NCBI GenBank assembly: GCA_020636005.1
Contig: JACJYR010000001.1
Span: 2,918,501 to 2,982,500, forward strand
Direction: 5' to 3'
From: Lewinellaceae bacterium
GTDB lineage: Bacteria; Bacteroidota; Bacteroidia; Chitinophagales; Saprospiraceae
DNA: 64,000 nucleotides
The notes beneath the pieces were generated by a model that was given only the letters and a program-made list of their open reading frames with translations, did no database searches and was not told the DNA's origin. Numbering within the stretch: the first letter of the stretch is position 1; every line of letters begins with the position of its first letter. Of this stretch, positions 7,401 through 15,024 are shown one piece after another. Position numbers and translations under genes: made by a program.

Positions 7401-9743
7401 GTCGAAATTGTTTTCGCTTTCGCAAACACTGGCGGCGGCCAGTTGCGGCGTGGCAGACGGCGTTACGACCAGGGTTGTATTCACCGGCACTGCACAGTTT
7501 ACATTGGACAAAAAAGTCAGCGTAACCGGGCCTGACAAGCCCAGGGGGCTGAATACGGTTCCCGTGACCCCCGGCCCGCTCCAGGTGCCGACAGGATAGG
7601 CAGGGTCGGCGATGTTGGCCAGGGAGAAGGGTGGGTCGCTTTGGCAAAGGGTAGCCGTGCCGAGCACGGGCGTCACGCTGGGCGTCACGTTGACGATGGT
7701 GGTGGCTGCCACGGCGCAAGGCTGCACGGGCGTGTAGGTCAAGGTGACCGGGCCGCTCTGTCCGGCTGCGTTGAACGAACTGCCCGACACACCGGGGCCG
7801 CTCCAAGTACCTCCGGGCAGGGTAGGGTCTTGCAGCGCCGTCAGGTTGAAGTTGGTTTCGCTTTCGCAAATATTGGCGGTGCTCAGCAGGGGCGTTGCCT
7901 GTGGTAAAATGGTGATGTTCGTATTCCCTGGCAGGGTACAAGGTGCGGCAGGAGTGAAGGTAAGGGCCACTGTGCCCGTTTGGCCGATGGCCGAAAAAAA
8001 GTTGCCCGACACGCCGGGGCCGCTCCAGGTGCCCACCGGGTAGGCAGGGTCCTGCAGGGCCGTGAGGTTGAAGCTGTTTTCATTTTCACAAACATTGGCA
8101 GGGAGCAACTGCGGCAATGCTGCCTGCGTGACTGTGACAGGTATCGGCACCGTTGTGCTGCAGCCCGCCCCCGCATCCGCAAAAGCATAGTAAATCGTGG
8201 ATGCCGCCGGCGTGACCACGGGGCTGGGCAACTGGTTGCCGGCATTGGGCGGCGTGGCGGTATGGAAAGTGATGGGCAGCCCGGAATTGGTGGTGACCAG
8301 GGTGCTCAGATCAACGGATTCGCCGGTGCAAATGAAGGGCGTCAGCAGCAAGAAAATCGCAGGAGGATTCCCAATCGTAACGGTGATCGTCTGCGGGTTT
8401 TGAAGGATGGTCGTGCAGCCATTGGCGTCCGTCACCTGGGTGAGGATGAAAACGGTGGTTGTTGACAATACGAAGTTAATCACGCTGCCATTGGTCAACG
8501 CCACGCCGTTGGAAGGCTGCGGGTTGGCCGGGTCGCCGAACAGGAAAACAACATTATAGGGGCCGGTGCCTGGAAAAGTAAAGGTGGCGCTGACCGGGGT
8601 AGGGCCGCAGCCGCTCAGCGGGTTGACCGTGATGAAAGTATTGGCAGTGTTTAAAGGCGGGTTGATTTGAAGGGTAATGGCCACGGGGTTTGAAATACAA
8701 TTCCCCAATGCAACGGTGGCGTAAACGGTGCCGGCCGGCGACAGGTAGCTGGCAGGGTTTGCAATGGGGATAGTGGCCAGGGCGTCCGTCCACCAGGACA
8801 CGGTGCCTCCTGCGCCCCCGGTCACGATGTTTGCAACGGAGTTGAGGTTGAAAACAGCCTGGCCGGAACCGTTGTCGCAGGCCGTTAGCGTGGCCGGATT
8901 GGCGGACGGCCCGGGCGAAACCGTTATCGTGACGGGCGCCGGTGCGGAAACGCAGCCATTTTCAACCACCACCGCATAGACTGTGGTTGGCCCGGTCACC
9001 GTGTAGCTTCCGGGATTTGAAATGGGGATGGTAGCCGCCATATCCTGGTACCAAAGCACGGTCAGGCCGGTATTGCCGTTGACGGTCCCGTTCACCTGGG
9101 TCAGGTCAACGATGGCAGCGCCATTGACAAGGCAAGTGGCAATGGAAGCCGGGTTGGCAGTGGGGGCAGTGCCGTTGTTGGAGAAGGTAATGGACCAACT
9201 GTTTATCACCCCGACATCAGCTATTACATAATCATTGATCAGCAGTTGCCAGGTGCCGTCCGCATTTTCCCCGTTGAAGGTATTGGCGAAGGTAAAAGTG
9301 CCCAGCGGGTTGGCATTGGAACAGGGGCAGTTTGTGTCTTGCTGGCGCCCTTCCGGTCTGAACCCGCCGTTATAGGGTGGCGCCCCCGCAGTGATAAAGG
9401 CGCCGGCATTGTCGGAAAAAGAGGTCACCTGGTAGTTGTCGCCGGCGCCGCCGTTGCCCGAACTTAGCTCCAGCACCGTGCCTGAAGGGCTGATGAGGAA
9501 CAGGGCGATATCGCCTACCCAACTATGCTCCAGGTCTATGGTCACGTTGTCAATAACATTGCACCCGCCCAGGACGCCCACACCCGACACCACAGCATCC
9601 GAGGTCGTAATGCCGACCGTTTGGCCTGGAGCGCCGGGGGGGATGGGCAGCCCGCCCACGCCGTTGAAAGTTTGGGCAGAGGAAACTTGGTGGAACAGCA
9701 GGAAGAAAAAAGCTAAAGTTGGCGAAGTGTACAGCACTTTCAT
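4407..9743 (-). CDS. Giant T9SS type B adhesin with P-domain and Ig-like repeats
   Basis: 1778 residues from the Met at 9743, which precedes a signal peptide (MKVLYTSPTLAFFFLLFHQV, cleaved near SSAQ); an upstream Met at 9812 would bury it. Order: a proprotein-convertase P-like domain (about 25-190, with LEHSWVGDIALFLISPSGT); Ig-like CHU/PKD-type modules; about seven copies of a module with GTWSGPGVSG; about six near-identical modules with SLTVNGTVYNEANPSGTE; one SprB-type repeat (TCAGDTDGQIVLENLSGGSG); and a C-terminal type B sorting domain (FVPNAFSPNGDGINDLLTVF ... WGEIVYEG ... WDGTYKGKPL). The C-terminal domain directs export by the T9SS. Likely a cell-surface adhesin or gliding-associated protein; the ligand is unknown. 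Confidence 0.88.
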   Translation of the reverse strand: MKVLYTSPTLAFFFLLFHQVSSAQTFNGVGGLPIPPGAPGQTVGITTSDAVVSGVGVLGGCNVIDNVTIDLEHSWVGDIALFLISPSGTVLELSSGNGGAGDNYQVTSFSDNAGAFITAGAPPYNGGFRPEGRQQDTNCPCSNANPLGTFTFANTFNGENADGTWQLLINDYVIADVGVINSWSITFSNNGTAPTANPASIATCLVNGAAIVDLTQVNGTVNGNTGLTVLWYQDMAATIPISNPGSYTVTGPTTVYAVVVENGCVSAPAPVTITVSPGPSANPATLTACDNGSGQAVFNLNSVANIVTGGAGGTVSWWTDALATIPIANPASYLSPAGTVYATVALGNCISNPVAITLQINPPLNTANTFITVNPLSGCGPTPVSATFTFPGTGPYNVVFLFGDPANPQPSNGVALTNGSVINFVLSTTTVFILTQVTDANGCTTILQNPQTITVTIGNPPAIFLLLTPFICTGESVDLSTLVTTNSGLPITFHTATPPNAGNQLPSPVVTPAASTIYYAFADAGAGCSTTVPIPVTVTQAALPQLLPANVCENENSFNLTALQDPAYPVGTWSGPGVSGNFFSAIGQTGTVALTFTPAAPCTLPGNTNITILPQATPLLSTANICESETNFNLTALQDPTLPGGTWSGPGVSGSSFNAAGQSGPVTLTYTPVQPCAVAATTIVNVTPSVTPVLGTATLCQSDPPFSLANIADPAYPVGTWSGPGVTGTVFSPLGLSGPVTLTFLSNVNCAVPVNTTLVVTPSATPQLAAASVCESENNFDLTALQDPAYPTGTWSGPGVSGNIFSAAGLTGTVTLTFTSNQPCTQPATTAMTVTALTAPALLTGSTCTAGGPFNLTLLQDPAFPNGTWSGPGVTGNTFNPAGQSGQVVLTFVPNTNCGLPATTTMTLSEAPNVAAPVSVCSPDNLSYTVTFNISAGDPASYTVNDQPSGPVFTSAPLPSGTPFSFQVDDGNGCGPVILNGSFDCACTTFAGSMNLAGSPFEVCSDAVFTATFNNNAVLDGDDVLLFVLHDSPGPSLGNVLAINTVPVFGLPANGVVGVTYYVSAVAGNNDGSGGFNPADGCLSVAAGVPVVFYEVDGSIGQGGSVCADDCLSIPLLFEGVAPFSFTYQLLTPNGNSNEVFIASQANAQLTICPNDLGVASGQITLQPIGLTDGNGCSISVSNGPNVLLEVLPEITTNLSQTLCPGESLTVNGTVYNEANPSGTELFPNGSAQGCDSIVNVNLSFYPIATGQLAQTLCTGGSLTVNGTVYNEANPSGTEVLANASANGCDSLVEVSLSFNTSVSFDLVQTLCPGESLTVNGTVYNEANPSGTELFPNGSAQGCDSIVNVSLSFYPIASGQLAQTLCTGGSLTVNGTVYNEANPSGTEVLANASANGCDSLVEVSLSFNSSVSFDLSQTLCPGESLTVNGTVYNEANPSGTELFSNGSVQGCDSIVNVSLTFLQNAVFELVQTLAVGGSITVNGTVYDASNPDGIEVLENAAANGCDSTILISLNFGTANIALLTSTVAPTCAGDTDGQIVLENLSGGSGSYTVSLDAQPPFPVGDLPFAIENLPPGNYELTISDGAGLSTEVSVNVPAATSILLELGDDVEVELGDDVSFNPLTNILPAAIAWEPTTYLDCNDCLDPLVVKPASNIVYQLTIADENGCTASDRVEVLLRKPRNVFVPNAFSPNGDGINDLLTVFAGSSVTAIRSFRIFDRWGEIVYEGFNLSPGGLSQGWDGTYKGKPLDPAVFAYFAEVEFLDGELQLVEGDVLLVR
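5360..6160 (-). repeat. Near-identical tandem repeats of about 160 bp within the adhesin gene
   Basis: The 19-mer TATAGACCGTGCCGTTCAC or a one-base variant recurs near 5450, 5612, 5771, 5934 and 6095. The units alternate between two types (one coding CPGESLTV ... ELFPNGSAQ, the other CTGGSLTV ... EVLANASAN), giving a higher-order period of about 320 bp. The high DNA identity points to recent duplication or gene conversion. Confidence 0.85.
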
Positions 9744-10388
9744 TTTGTCTCGATTTTGGTCAAAACAAGCTAACACGATTTTCTTCCATCTGTTTTGTCG
9801 GAGAATGGGCAAAAGAAGAGGAAACGGGGATATTGGCCGAAGGTGGTAAGTTCTTTTCGGAAAAGTTTGCGAAGGGGGCGGGCGACAAGATGGGGTTTAC
9901 CGTATGCTTACTCGTTTATGGCAACAAGCTACCACACCACCACGATCTTCCGGCGCACCTTCCTGCGCCTGCTCATCGAATGGTGGGAGGAGGAGCCGTC
10001 CGGGTTCCGGGGCAGCGCTGCCGTTTGGAACGACCTGGGTGCCTGGCGCAACTGGCCACCTGGCGCCTCACACCAGACGGGGGGCTGTTGCCGCTCAAGC
10101 GTGCCGGGGCGGCCCGTGCGCCGTCAGCGGCAGCAGTGAACCCCCCTGTTGGCAATGGTATTTGAGTAAAGCCGGGCCGCCCGGCCGGTGAACGGGGGGT
10201 TGTTGCATGGAAAGCGGAAAAGGAAAGAGCGGGAAGGCGGCAGCGCAAAAATGTGCTGGAGGGTTGTGAAAATGTGGGTGTCCAGGCCTATATTTACCCA
10301 TCGGGATCCTGCGCAGTTACCCATCCTTGCTTTGACAGCAGCTGGTTTTGGAAAAGGAATTTGCTTAGGGTGGTAGCCGCTGGTTTTC
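9744..10388. other. Intergenic gap with no convincing gene
   Basis: This is the upstream region of the adhesin gene. One 73-codon plus-strand frame (9918-10139) is open but has no recognisable protein. A GC-rich self-complementary stretch lies near 10170-10190. No promoter could be assigned with confidence. Confidence 0.4.
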
Positions 10389-10490
10389 GTTCAACTGAAT
10401 TGTGATACGCCCGCGAGCCGGAGGCCTGCTGGTGTTTGGCAGGGGTGGGTGTTTGGCTCGGGGGCGTATACAATCCTTAGTGTTGTGCAC
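10389..10490 (-). other. attC-like long hairpin
   Basis: A long imperfect stem, ATACGCCCGCGAGCC (10406-10420) with GGCTCGGGGGCGTAT (10455-10469), enclosing a G-rich loop. On the minus strand it is preceded by ACACTAAGGATTGTATACG and followed by CACAATTCAGTTGAAC. The last seven bases fit the attC R' consensus GTTRRRY (GTTGAAC, 10389-10395). It lies downstream of the lipoprotein gene. Unlike the other candidate sites, no matching inverted repeat is seen on the far side of that gene. Confidence 0.35.
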
Positions 10491-10503
10491 AATAAAGAAA
10501 GAA

Positions 10504-10537
10504 GAAAAAAAGCAGCCAGACAAAACACCTGACTGCT
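10504..10537 (-). terminator. Terminator of the lipoprotein gene
   Basis: On the minus strand, AGCAGTCAG pairs with CTGGCTGCT (one G-U pair) and is followed by seven T. It begins 22 bp past the stop codon at 10560. Confidence 0.75.
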
Positions 10538-10559
10538 AATTAAAAATGTTCTTTGAAAT

Positions 10560-11303
10560 TTACTTAGTTGGAGAAGTCGCAAAATAAGTTTCAACATCTA
10601 AATTGGCAGCAAATTCCTGATATTCCTTCGTGCTAAAAATTGGAGTTGCGGCAGCTTGAAATTTTTCAGCGTTTTCCCAAACAATAATTACAGCTTGGGT
10701 GTTTTCGGCCAAATTCGGTACACTTTGCTCATCAAGTTTGTAAACCTTGAATTCACGGGCAAACTTATATCCATCATAATCATTTAGGGAATTAAAAAAG
10801 GCTTCTCTTTTTTCACCAAATGCGTCAGGCGTTTTTCCTTTCCTAATTGCAAATTCTACAACTAAACCATTTTTCTTGATAGTTTCAAAATCGAAAGGTT
10901 TGCCATCAACTGTTTGCAAGAGTGCATACGCCAAAGGGTTAAAACTCGAAAAATAATCCCTTGCTTCTTTTTGCGGTAATAGTCGTGCAGCCGTTGCACT
11001 AAAGCCTTCTAATGAATTCCAATGGGTCATTCCGATAAGAATATTGTCAAGATTTAAATCAGGAACCACAGTAAAAAAAGGTTTCCATTTACCTTCATTG
11101 AGTGTTTCATCTTGTTTGCCAAGCACTTCAACAAATTTAGCTCTGGTATCTAAAAAAGTCTGATGTTGCCCGTCTTTAGATTGATTGATTGCTAATTCGT
11201 ACATATAATCTGATTTTTTATTTTGTGATTGATTAGTGCTTTTATTTGTACTACAACTTGCTGCGAATAATAAAATCGACAGCATTAAAATTTTTGTATC
11301 CAT
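10560..11303 (-). CDS. Hypothetical lipoprotein, possible dimeric alpha/beta-barrel fold
   Basis: 247 residues with a lipoprotein signal peptide (MDTKILMLSILLFAASC; lipid-modified Cys17). After a polar linker come two segments with the look of ABM/NIPSNAP-like ferredoxin-fold barrels (about 33-140 and 145-245), for example MYELAINQSKDGQHQTFLDT and FAREFKVYKLDEQSVPNL. No catalytic residues can be assigned. The gene is AT-rich and stands divergent from an HxlR-family regulator, with 277 bp of palindrome-rich DNA between them. HxlR proteins often control a divergent neighbour that handles quinones, aldehydes or other electrophiles. That role for this protein is inferred. Confidence 0.7.
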   Translation of the reverse strand: MDTKILMLSILLFAASCSTNKSTNQSQNKKSDYMYELAINQSKDGQHQTFLDTRAKFVEVLGKQDETLNEGKWKPFFTVVPDLNLDNILIGMTHWNSLEGFSATAARLLPQKEARDYFSSFNPLAYALLQTVDGKPFDFETIKKNGLVVEFAIRKGKTPDAFGEKREAFFNSLNDYDGYKFAREFKVYKLDEQSVPNLAENTQAVIIVWENAEKFQAAATPIFSTKEYQEFAANLDVETYFATSPTK

Positions 11304-11342
11304 ATTTACACATTTTGGTTGAATTAATGGTAGTGGAATTGA

Positions 11343-11457
11343 TTAACTGATAGTGTGGCTCGGCCAAGATGACACCTCAAAATGGCCTTGACTTGACTGA
11401 TAATTGGCACTCAGCGAGCGGCCATTTCGAGATGTCACCTTAGCCTCCATCAGTTAA
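11343..11457. repeat. Imperfect 115-bp inverted repeat in the divergent promoter region
   Basis: The ends are TTAACTGAT and ATCAGTTAA. Inside, a 22-nt arm (AGATGACACCTCAAAATGGC core) matches its inverted partner (AGGTGACATCTCGAAATGGC core) with three mismatches. It could be a small non-autonomous element or a long hairpin in the leader of the lipoprotein gene. Confidence 0.6.
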
Positions 11458-11502
11458 AAAATACCATTATAGAATTAATAGTTGCAAAACAATATATTAG
11501 TG

Positions 11503-11520
11503 ACTACTTTTACAAGTAGT
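11503..11520. promoter_or_regulatory. Candidate HxlR operator (palindrome 1)
   Basis: ACTACTTTTACAAGTAGT is a perfect 7-4-7 inverted repeat about 60 bp upstream of the HxlR gene start. It resembles the short AT-rich dyads bound by YodB/HypR-type HxlR regulators. A second dyad follows at 11538-11553. Binding is inferred. Confidence 0.5.
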
Positions 11521-11537
11521 TACATTTTTGTTTTATA

Positions 11538-11553
11538 GTTACATTTTTGTAAC
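11538..11553. promoter_or_regulatory. Candidate HxlR operator (palindrome 2)
   Basis: GTTACATTTTTGTAAC is a perfect 6-4-6 inverted repeat 27 bp before the HxlR start codon. Its position fits autorepression. Confidence 0.45.
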
Positions 11554-11580
11554 CATTTTTGATAATCAATTAGTTAGAAC

Positions 11581-12006
11581 ATGAAAAAAGTGGAAATTAA
11601 TTCAAAAAGGTTCGACAACATGGTTGAACAAGTAAAGAAATATGGAGGTTGTCCAGTTAGTAGCACATTAAAATTGTTTGGTGGAAAATGGAAACCATTA
11701 ATTCTTTATTTTATTTCCGTTGATGTAAATAGGTTTGGACAGCTTCAAAGCATGATACCAGATTGCAGTAAAAGAATGATGACGAAGCAATTAAGGGAAT
11801 TGGAAAGTGACGGGTTAATTAATCGGAAAGTTTTTGCAGAAGTGCCACCAAAAGTAATTTATAGTTTGACAGAGAAAGGAGAAAGTTTAAGACCAATTTT
11901 CAGAGAACTAAGTAAATGGGGAATCAAAAATGTCTTAGAACCGCTGACCCAAGGCCTTCCGATCAAAACACACTCGCTCTCCGCTGGCCCAGGGTCTGCT
12001 CACTGA
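11581..12006 (+). CDS. HxlR-family winged-helix regulator, 3' end altered
   Basis: 141 residues. The HxlR pattern is clear: YGGCPVSSTLKLFGGKWKPL (21-40) with the N-terminal Cys24 used for thiol sensing in YodB/HypR-type members, a recognition helix with CSKRMMTKQLRELESDGLI, the wing KVFAEVPPKVIYSLTEKG, and SKWGIKNVLEPL. The family usually ends near here. The last roughly 20 codons (after EPLTQG) are in GC-rich DNA unlike the AT-rich body, so the original 3' end seems replaced at an island border near 11940. Likely controls itself and the divergent lipoprotein gene. Confidence 0.82.
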   Translation: MKKVEINSKRFDNMVEQVKKYGGCPVSSTLKLFGGKWKPLILYFISVDVNRFGQLQSMIPDCSKRMMTKQLRELESDGLINRKVFAEVPPKVIYSLTEKGESLRPIFRELSKWGIKNVLEPLTQGLPIKTHSLSAGPGSAH

Positions 12007-12498
12007 AAAACCACACCGCTCTTGCCGGTTTGCAACCATAGCCGTCAGGCTAAGCATCAAAACCGTCATTTTCCGAAGCAATTTTATGAAAAACAAGCCT
12101 CAATCCTTTTGAAAACACACCTGGAAACGCCCATTTCGAGCACAAATCAGCCTTAGCCTGACGGCTATGGTTTATAAACGTCACCCCTGCGAGTGGGCGG
12201 CCAGGCAGGCATTCATTCATGCGTGAATTTGAAGCAAGGGCTTTGATGCCAGCTAACGAAACCGGACTTTTGCAAAAGGTGAAGTGATGCCGGTTGAAGA
12301 ACCGGGAGGAGCGGAGTAGGTTTTCAATCAGGAGATACCGGGTCCGCAGGAGGTTGACGAATTGTGTTTTATGGAGATGGCTATTCAAAACATGCAATGC
12401 CGCAAACTGCCGTCAGGCACAAACAAAAAAGACAAAGAGTGACAAAAACCACAAGTGGGAATTCATAAAATGCCAATATCTAAAGCTAATTTTGTGGT
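12007..12498. repeat. Gap containing a perfect 21-bp inverted repeat pair
   Basis: 12034-12054 and 12152-12172 are exact inverted copies (core CATAGCCGTCAGGCTAAG) with 97 bp between them. A 12-bp piece of the motif also appears near 12405. No gene is seen. A Bacteroidota-type -7 box (TAATTTTG, 12487-12494) lies just before the next start codon. Confidence 0.5.
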
Positions 12499-12882
12499 AT
12501 GAATCAAAAGGTTGCGATTTTTCTAACCACTTTGTTCATCTCTGCCGGATGCAGGGATGTGTTCACCATTCTGTATTTTTATGGCAACCAATCATTCATC
12601 GCAGAGAATCTTTGCATCAATAAAGACCAACCTGAGAAGAACTGTCATGGCAAATGCTACCTATCCAAACAATTGGAGGAAAACGACGGCAAGCAAAGCA
12701 ATGACCCTCCACCCAACCGTCTGTTCGGCGATTTTGAACTGAAAGCGCTTCCAACCGAGGTCACTATCCATGGATTGCTGATCCAAAAACTGGAGGGAAG
12801 GCCAGCGTGGGCGTTTGAAAAACAACTATATCAATCCGTTCATTCTTCAAGTCTCTTCCAACCGCCGGAAATTCTCTCCTGA
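12499..12882 (+). CDS. Small Cys-rich membrane or periplasmic protein upstream of MbnP
   Basis: 127 residues. An N-terminal hydrophobic segment (about 4-29) is followed by a motif I recall from Bacteroidota proteins next to copper and heme genes: FIAENLCINKDQPEKNCHGK then CYLSKQL, with Cys39, Cys49 and Cys53. The spaced Cys residues could bind metal or form disulfides in the periplasm. The rest is polar without recognised domains. It stands 90 bp before the MbnP gene in the same direction, so it probably belongs to that copper operon. The function is inferred from context only. Confidence 0.65.
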   Translation: MNQKVAIFLTTLFISAGCRDVFTILYFYGNQSFIAENLCINKDQPEKNCHGKCYLSKQLEENDGKQSNDPPPNRLFGDFELKALPTEVTIHGLLIQKLEGRPAWAFEKQLYQSVHSSSLFQPPEILS

Positions 12883-12972
12883 CACATTTTACACCATTCT
12901 GGTATTTATCAAACACAATGCAAACCATGTTTGCACAGCTCAATTATTTTTAAAAATCAAATCAATCAAATA

Positions 12973-13839
12973 ATGAAATCAACCATCAAATTTCTTTTTG
13001 CATTTCTCGCAATCGCTTCATTGGGCCTGACTGCCTGCAACAAAGATGACGATGCTCCAGCAAAAGACCCTGGCACGCTGTCCATCCTTTTTGACAACAA
13101 GCTTGGGGACAAAGGCATTTCCCTGAAGGATTTCGGGGACAAGACTTTTGACTACACGGATGCAAATGGACAAGCATTCAACATCTCGCTTTTTGCCTAT
13201 TACATCAGCGCCATCGAACTGGAAGGGCCTGGCGGGGTGAAGCACATTGACCCGCTCAAGGTGACAGCCAATGCAAGCGAGGTGACCGGCTACTACCATG
13301 TGATTTCCACCACTCCGGGTTCTAACGTCATCAACTTGTCGGGGATAGAGCCTGGGACTTACAACAAGATTCGCTTTACCGTTGGTGTGGACGAATCGGG
13401 CGTACAGGAAGGCGCTGCCGGTGGTGTACTTGACCCTGCCAACGGAGCATGGTTCTGGAATTGGAACGCAGGGTACATTGGCTTTGGGGTAGAAGGCAAC
13501 GCCTCCAATTCCGGGCAGGAATATGTGGATTGGGGCAACGGTTTTGAAACGCTCGAAGGAACCTATGCCATCCATGTTGGCGGCTGGAAAGACGTTGAAC
13601 CCCAACCAGGGGAAGACCCGAAATTCGTCAACAACATCAAGGTCATCGAACTTGATTTCGATTCCAGCATCAAGATTGAAGATGGCCTGAGCCCTCAGGC
13701 GCATATCAACGTGAATTTCGAGGAACTGCTCAAAGGGATAGACTTTTCGGCGACCTATGCCGTACACCGGCCAGATTTGGGCAAACCCTTTGCTGAAAAA
13801 TTGGTTGAGGTTTTCGAGTTTGACCACGTACACCAATAG
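12973..13839 (+). CDS. mbnP: MbnP-family copper-binding lipoprotein
   Basis: 288 residues from the Met at 12973. A lipobox LTAC places lipid-modified Cys22 after the signal peptide, so it is an envelope lipoprotein. The body matches MbnP: TLSILFDNKLGDKGISLKDF near the start, FNISLFAYYISAIEL, YHVISTTPG, and the tryptophan-rich segment ANGAWFWNWNAGYIGFGVEG (about 157-175; Trp160, 162, 164), plus VHVGGW-like strands. In the characterised system the partner MbnH oxidises a Trp of MbnP to kynurenine, creating a Cu(I) site. The MbnH gene begins 6 bp downstream. The equivalent Trp here is among the three named but was not aligned. Confidence 0.85.
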   Translation: MKSTIKFLFAFLAIASLGLTACNKDDDAPAKDPGTLSILFDNKLGDKGISLKDFGDKTFDYTDANGQAFNISLFAYYISAIELEGPGGVKHIDPLKVTANASEVTGYYHVISTTPGSNVINLSGIEPGTYNKIRFTVGVDESGVQEGAAGGVLDPANGAWFWNWNAGYIGFGVEGNASNSGQEYVDWGNGFETLEGTYAIHVGGWKDVEPQPGEDPKFVNNIKVIELDFDSSIKIEDGLSPQAHINVNFEELLKGIDFSATYAVHRPDLGKPFAEKLVEVFEFDHVHQ

Positions 13840-13845
13840 ACAAAT

Positions 13846-14904
13846 ATGAAAAAACATAGTTTTTTGACAAGCCCGGTAGTTTACTGGGCTTGTCTTGTAT
13901 TGACCGTATTCGTGTCCTGTTCGGACGAGGATGAACCGACCCTTCCGGTCAACCGGTATGAATTCCGGGTGCCCGAAAATTTCCCGCAGCCCATCTACAC
14001 TTTCGACAACAACCCCGTGACGAAAGCGGGCTTTGACCTGGGAAAGGCCCTGTTCTATGATCCGATTTTATCGAGGGACGGCTCTGCATCCTGTAACAAT
14101 TGCCATATTCAGGCGACCGCATTTGCCGATTCGCCCGTACACCCCCTGAGCGTAGGGGTTGACAACAGGCTCGGTATCCGCAATGCGCCTCCTTTGACCA
14201 ATATGGCTTTTTTCCCAGAATTCTTTTGGGATGGTGGGGTGACCCATCTTGATTTTGTGCCCATCAATGCCATCGAAGCGGATTTTGAATTGGATGAAAC
14301 GGTAGAAAACGTTGTGGCAAAACTGAACGCCAATAAAAAATACAGGGACATGTTCAGGGATGCTTTCGATATCGAGGAAGTCACGCTGCCTTACACTTTG
14401 TATGCCTTGTCCCAGTTCACCAACATGATGGTTTCCGCCAACAGCAAATATGACAGGTATATCAGGAATGAAGGAGGGTCGCTTACAGCACTGGAATTGG
14501 AAGGGCTGGCTACTTTCAGTGAAAAATGTGGCGCCTGCCACAGCGGCGAATTGTTCACCGATTTTTCCTATCGCAACAATGGCTTGGATTCCACTTTTGC
14601 CGACACGGGACGAAACAGGATTACTGCCCTCAACTCTGACATTGGCAAATTCAGGGTGCCAAGTTTGAGGAATGTCGCCCTGACTGCCCCATACATGCAC
14701 AATGCAAGATTCAAAACATTGGAGGAAGTACTCGACCACTATGACAACGGCATGGTATATTACGAGACGATTGATGAAACTTTTGTCAACCAAAACGGTC
14801 TTGGGATTGATTTGGAAGAAACTGACAAAGCAGCCATTATCGCTTTTTTGAACACGTTGACTGATTTTGATTTTGTGCAGGATACTTTGTTTTTCAGAAA
14901 TTAA
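13846..14904 (+). CDS. mbnH: MbnH-like diheme cytochrome-c peroxidase/MauG family protein
   Basis: 352 residues; lipoprotein signal with lipobox VFVSC (Cys25). Two c-type heme sites are visible, CNNCH (83-87) and CGACH (228-232), in the usual order of bacterial cytochrome-c peroxidases. Conserved segments include GFDLGKALFYDPILSRDGS and RVPSLRNVALTAPYMHNARF. It likely acts in the periplasm on the adjacent MbnP, making the Trp-derived copper site through a high-valent diheme state, as shown for MbnH. The start is 6 bp after the MbnP stop, so the two are co-transcribed. Peroxide detoxification is an alternative, but the pairing argues for MbnP maturation. Confidence 0.87.
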   Translation: MKKHSFLTSPVVYWACLVLTVFVSCSDEDEPTLPVNRYEFRVPENFPQPIYTFDNNPVTKAGFDLGKALFYDPILSRDGSASCNNCHIQATAFADSPVHPLSVGVDNRLGIRNAPPLTNMAFFPEFFWDGGVTHLDFVPINAIEADFELDETVENVVAKLNANKKYRDMFRDAFDIEEVTLPYTLYALSQFTNMMVSANSKYDRYIRNEGGSLTALELEGLATFSEKCGACHSGELFTDFSYRNNGLDSTFADTGRNRITALNSDIGKFRVPSLRNVALTAPYMHNARFKTLEEVLDHYDNGMVYYETIDETFVNQNGLGIDLEETDKAAIIAFLNTLTDFDFVQDTLFFRN

Positions 14905-14905
14905 T

Positions 14906-15007
14906 GGAAAAATAATCCCGATGTGAAATCGGGATTATTTTTAAAAAACCCTTCCAGCGCTGGGGTTTCAACATCAAAATAGGGAAGTTATTTTTTCATC
15001 GTTACTA
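14906..15007 (+). repeat. Dispersed ~110-bp repeat family A, copy 1
   Basis: Starts with a terminator-like hairpin (AATAATCCCGAT ... ATCGGGATTATTTTT) and continues with a conserved tail containing GGGGTTTC and TTATTTTTTCATCGTTACT. Other copies are at 37555-37666 (same strand) and 57102-57211 and 57213-57322 (opposite strand, in tandem). The conserved tail beyond the hairpin shows that this is more than a terminator. Confidence 0.8.
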
Positions 15008-15024
15008 AATCAATTTATTGCAGG

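Noticed and set aside
9918..10139. 73-codon plus-strand ORF in the gap near 10 kb
   Set aside because: Open frame in GC-rich DNA without a family match or upstream signal; too weak to list as a gene.
10389..11303. Lipoprotein gene as a third complete cassette
   Set aside because: The downstream hairpin is attC-like and GTTGAAC fits the R' consensus, but no inverted partner of its other side is found upstream of the gene, and a divergent regulator is present.
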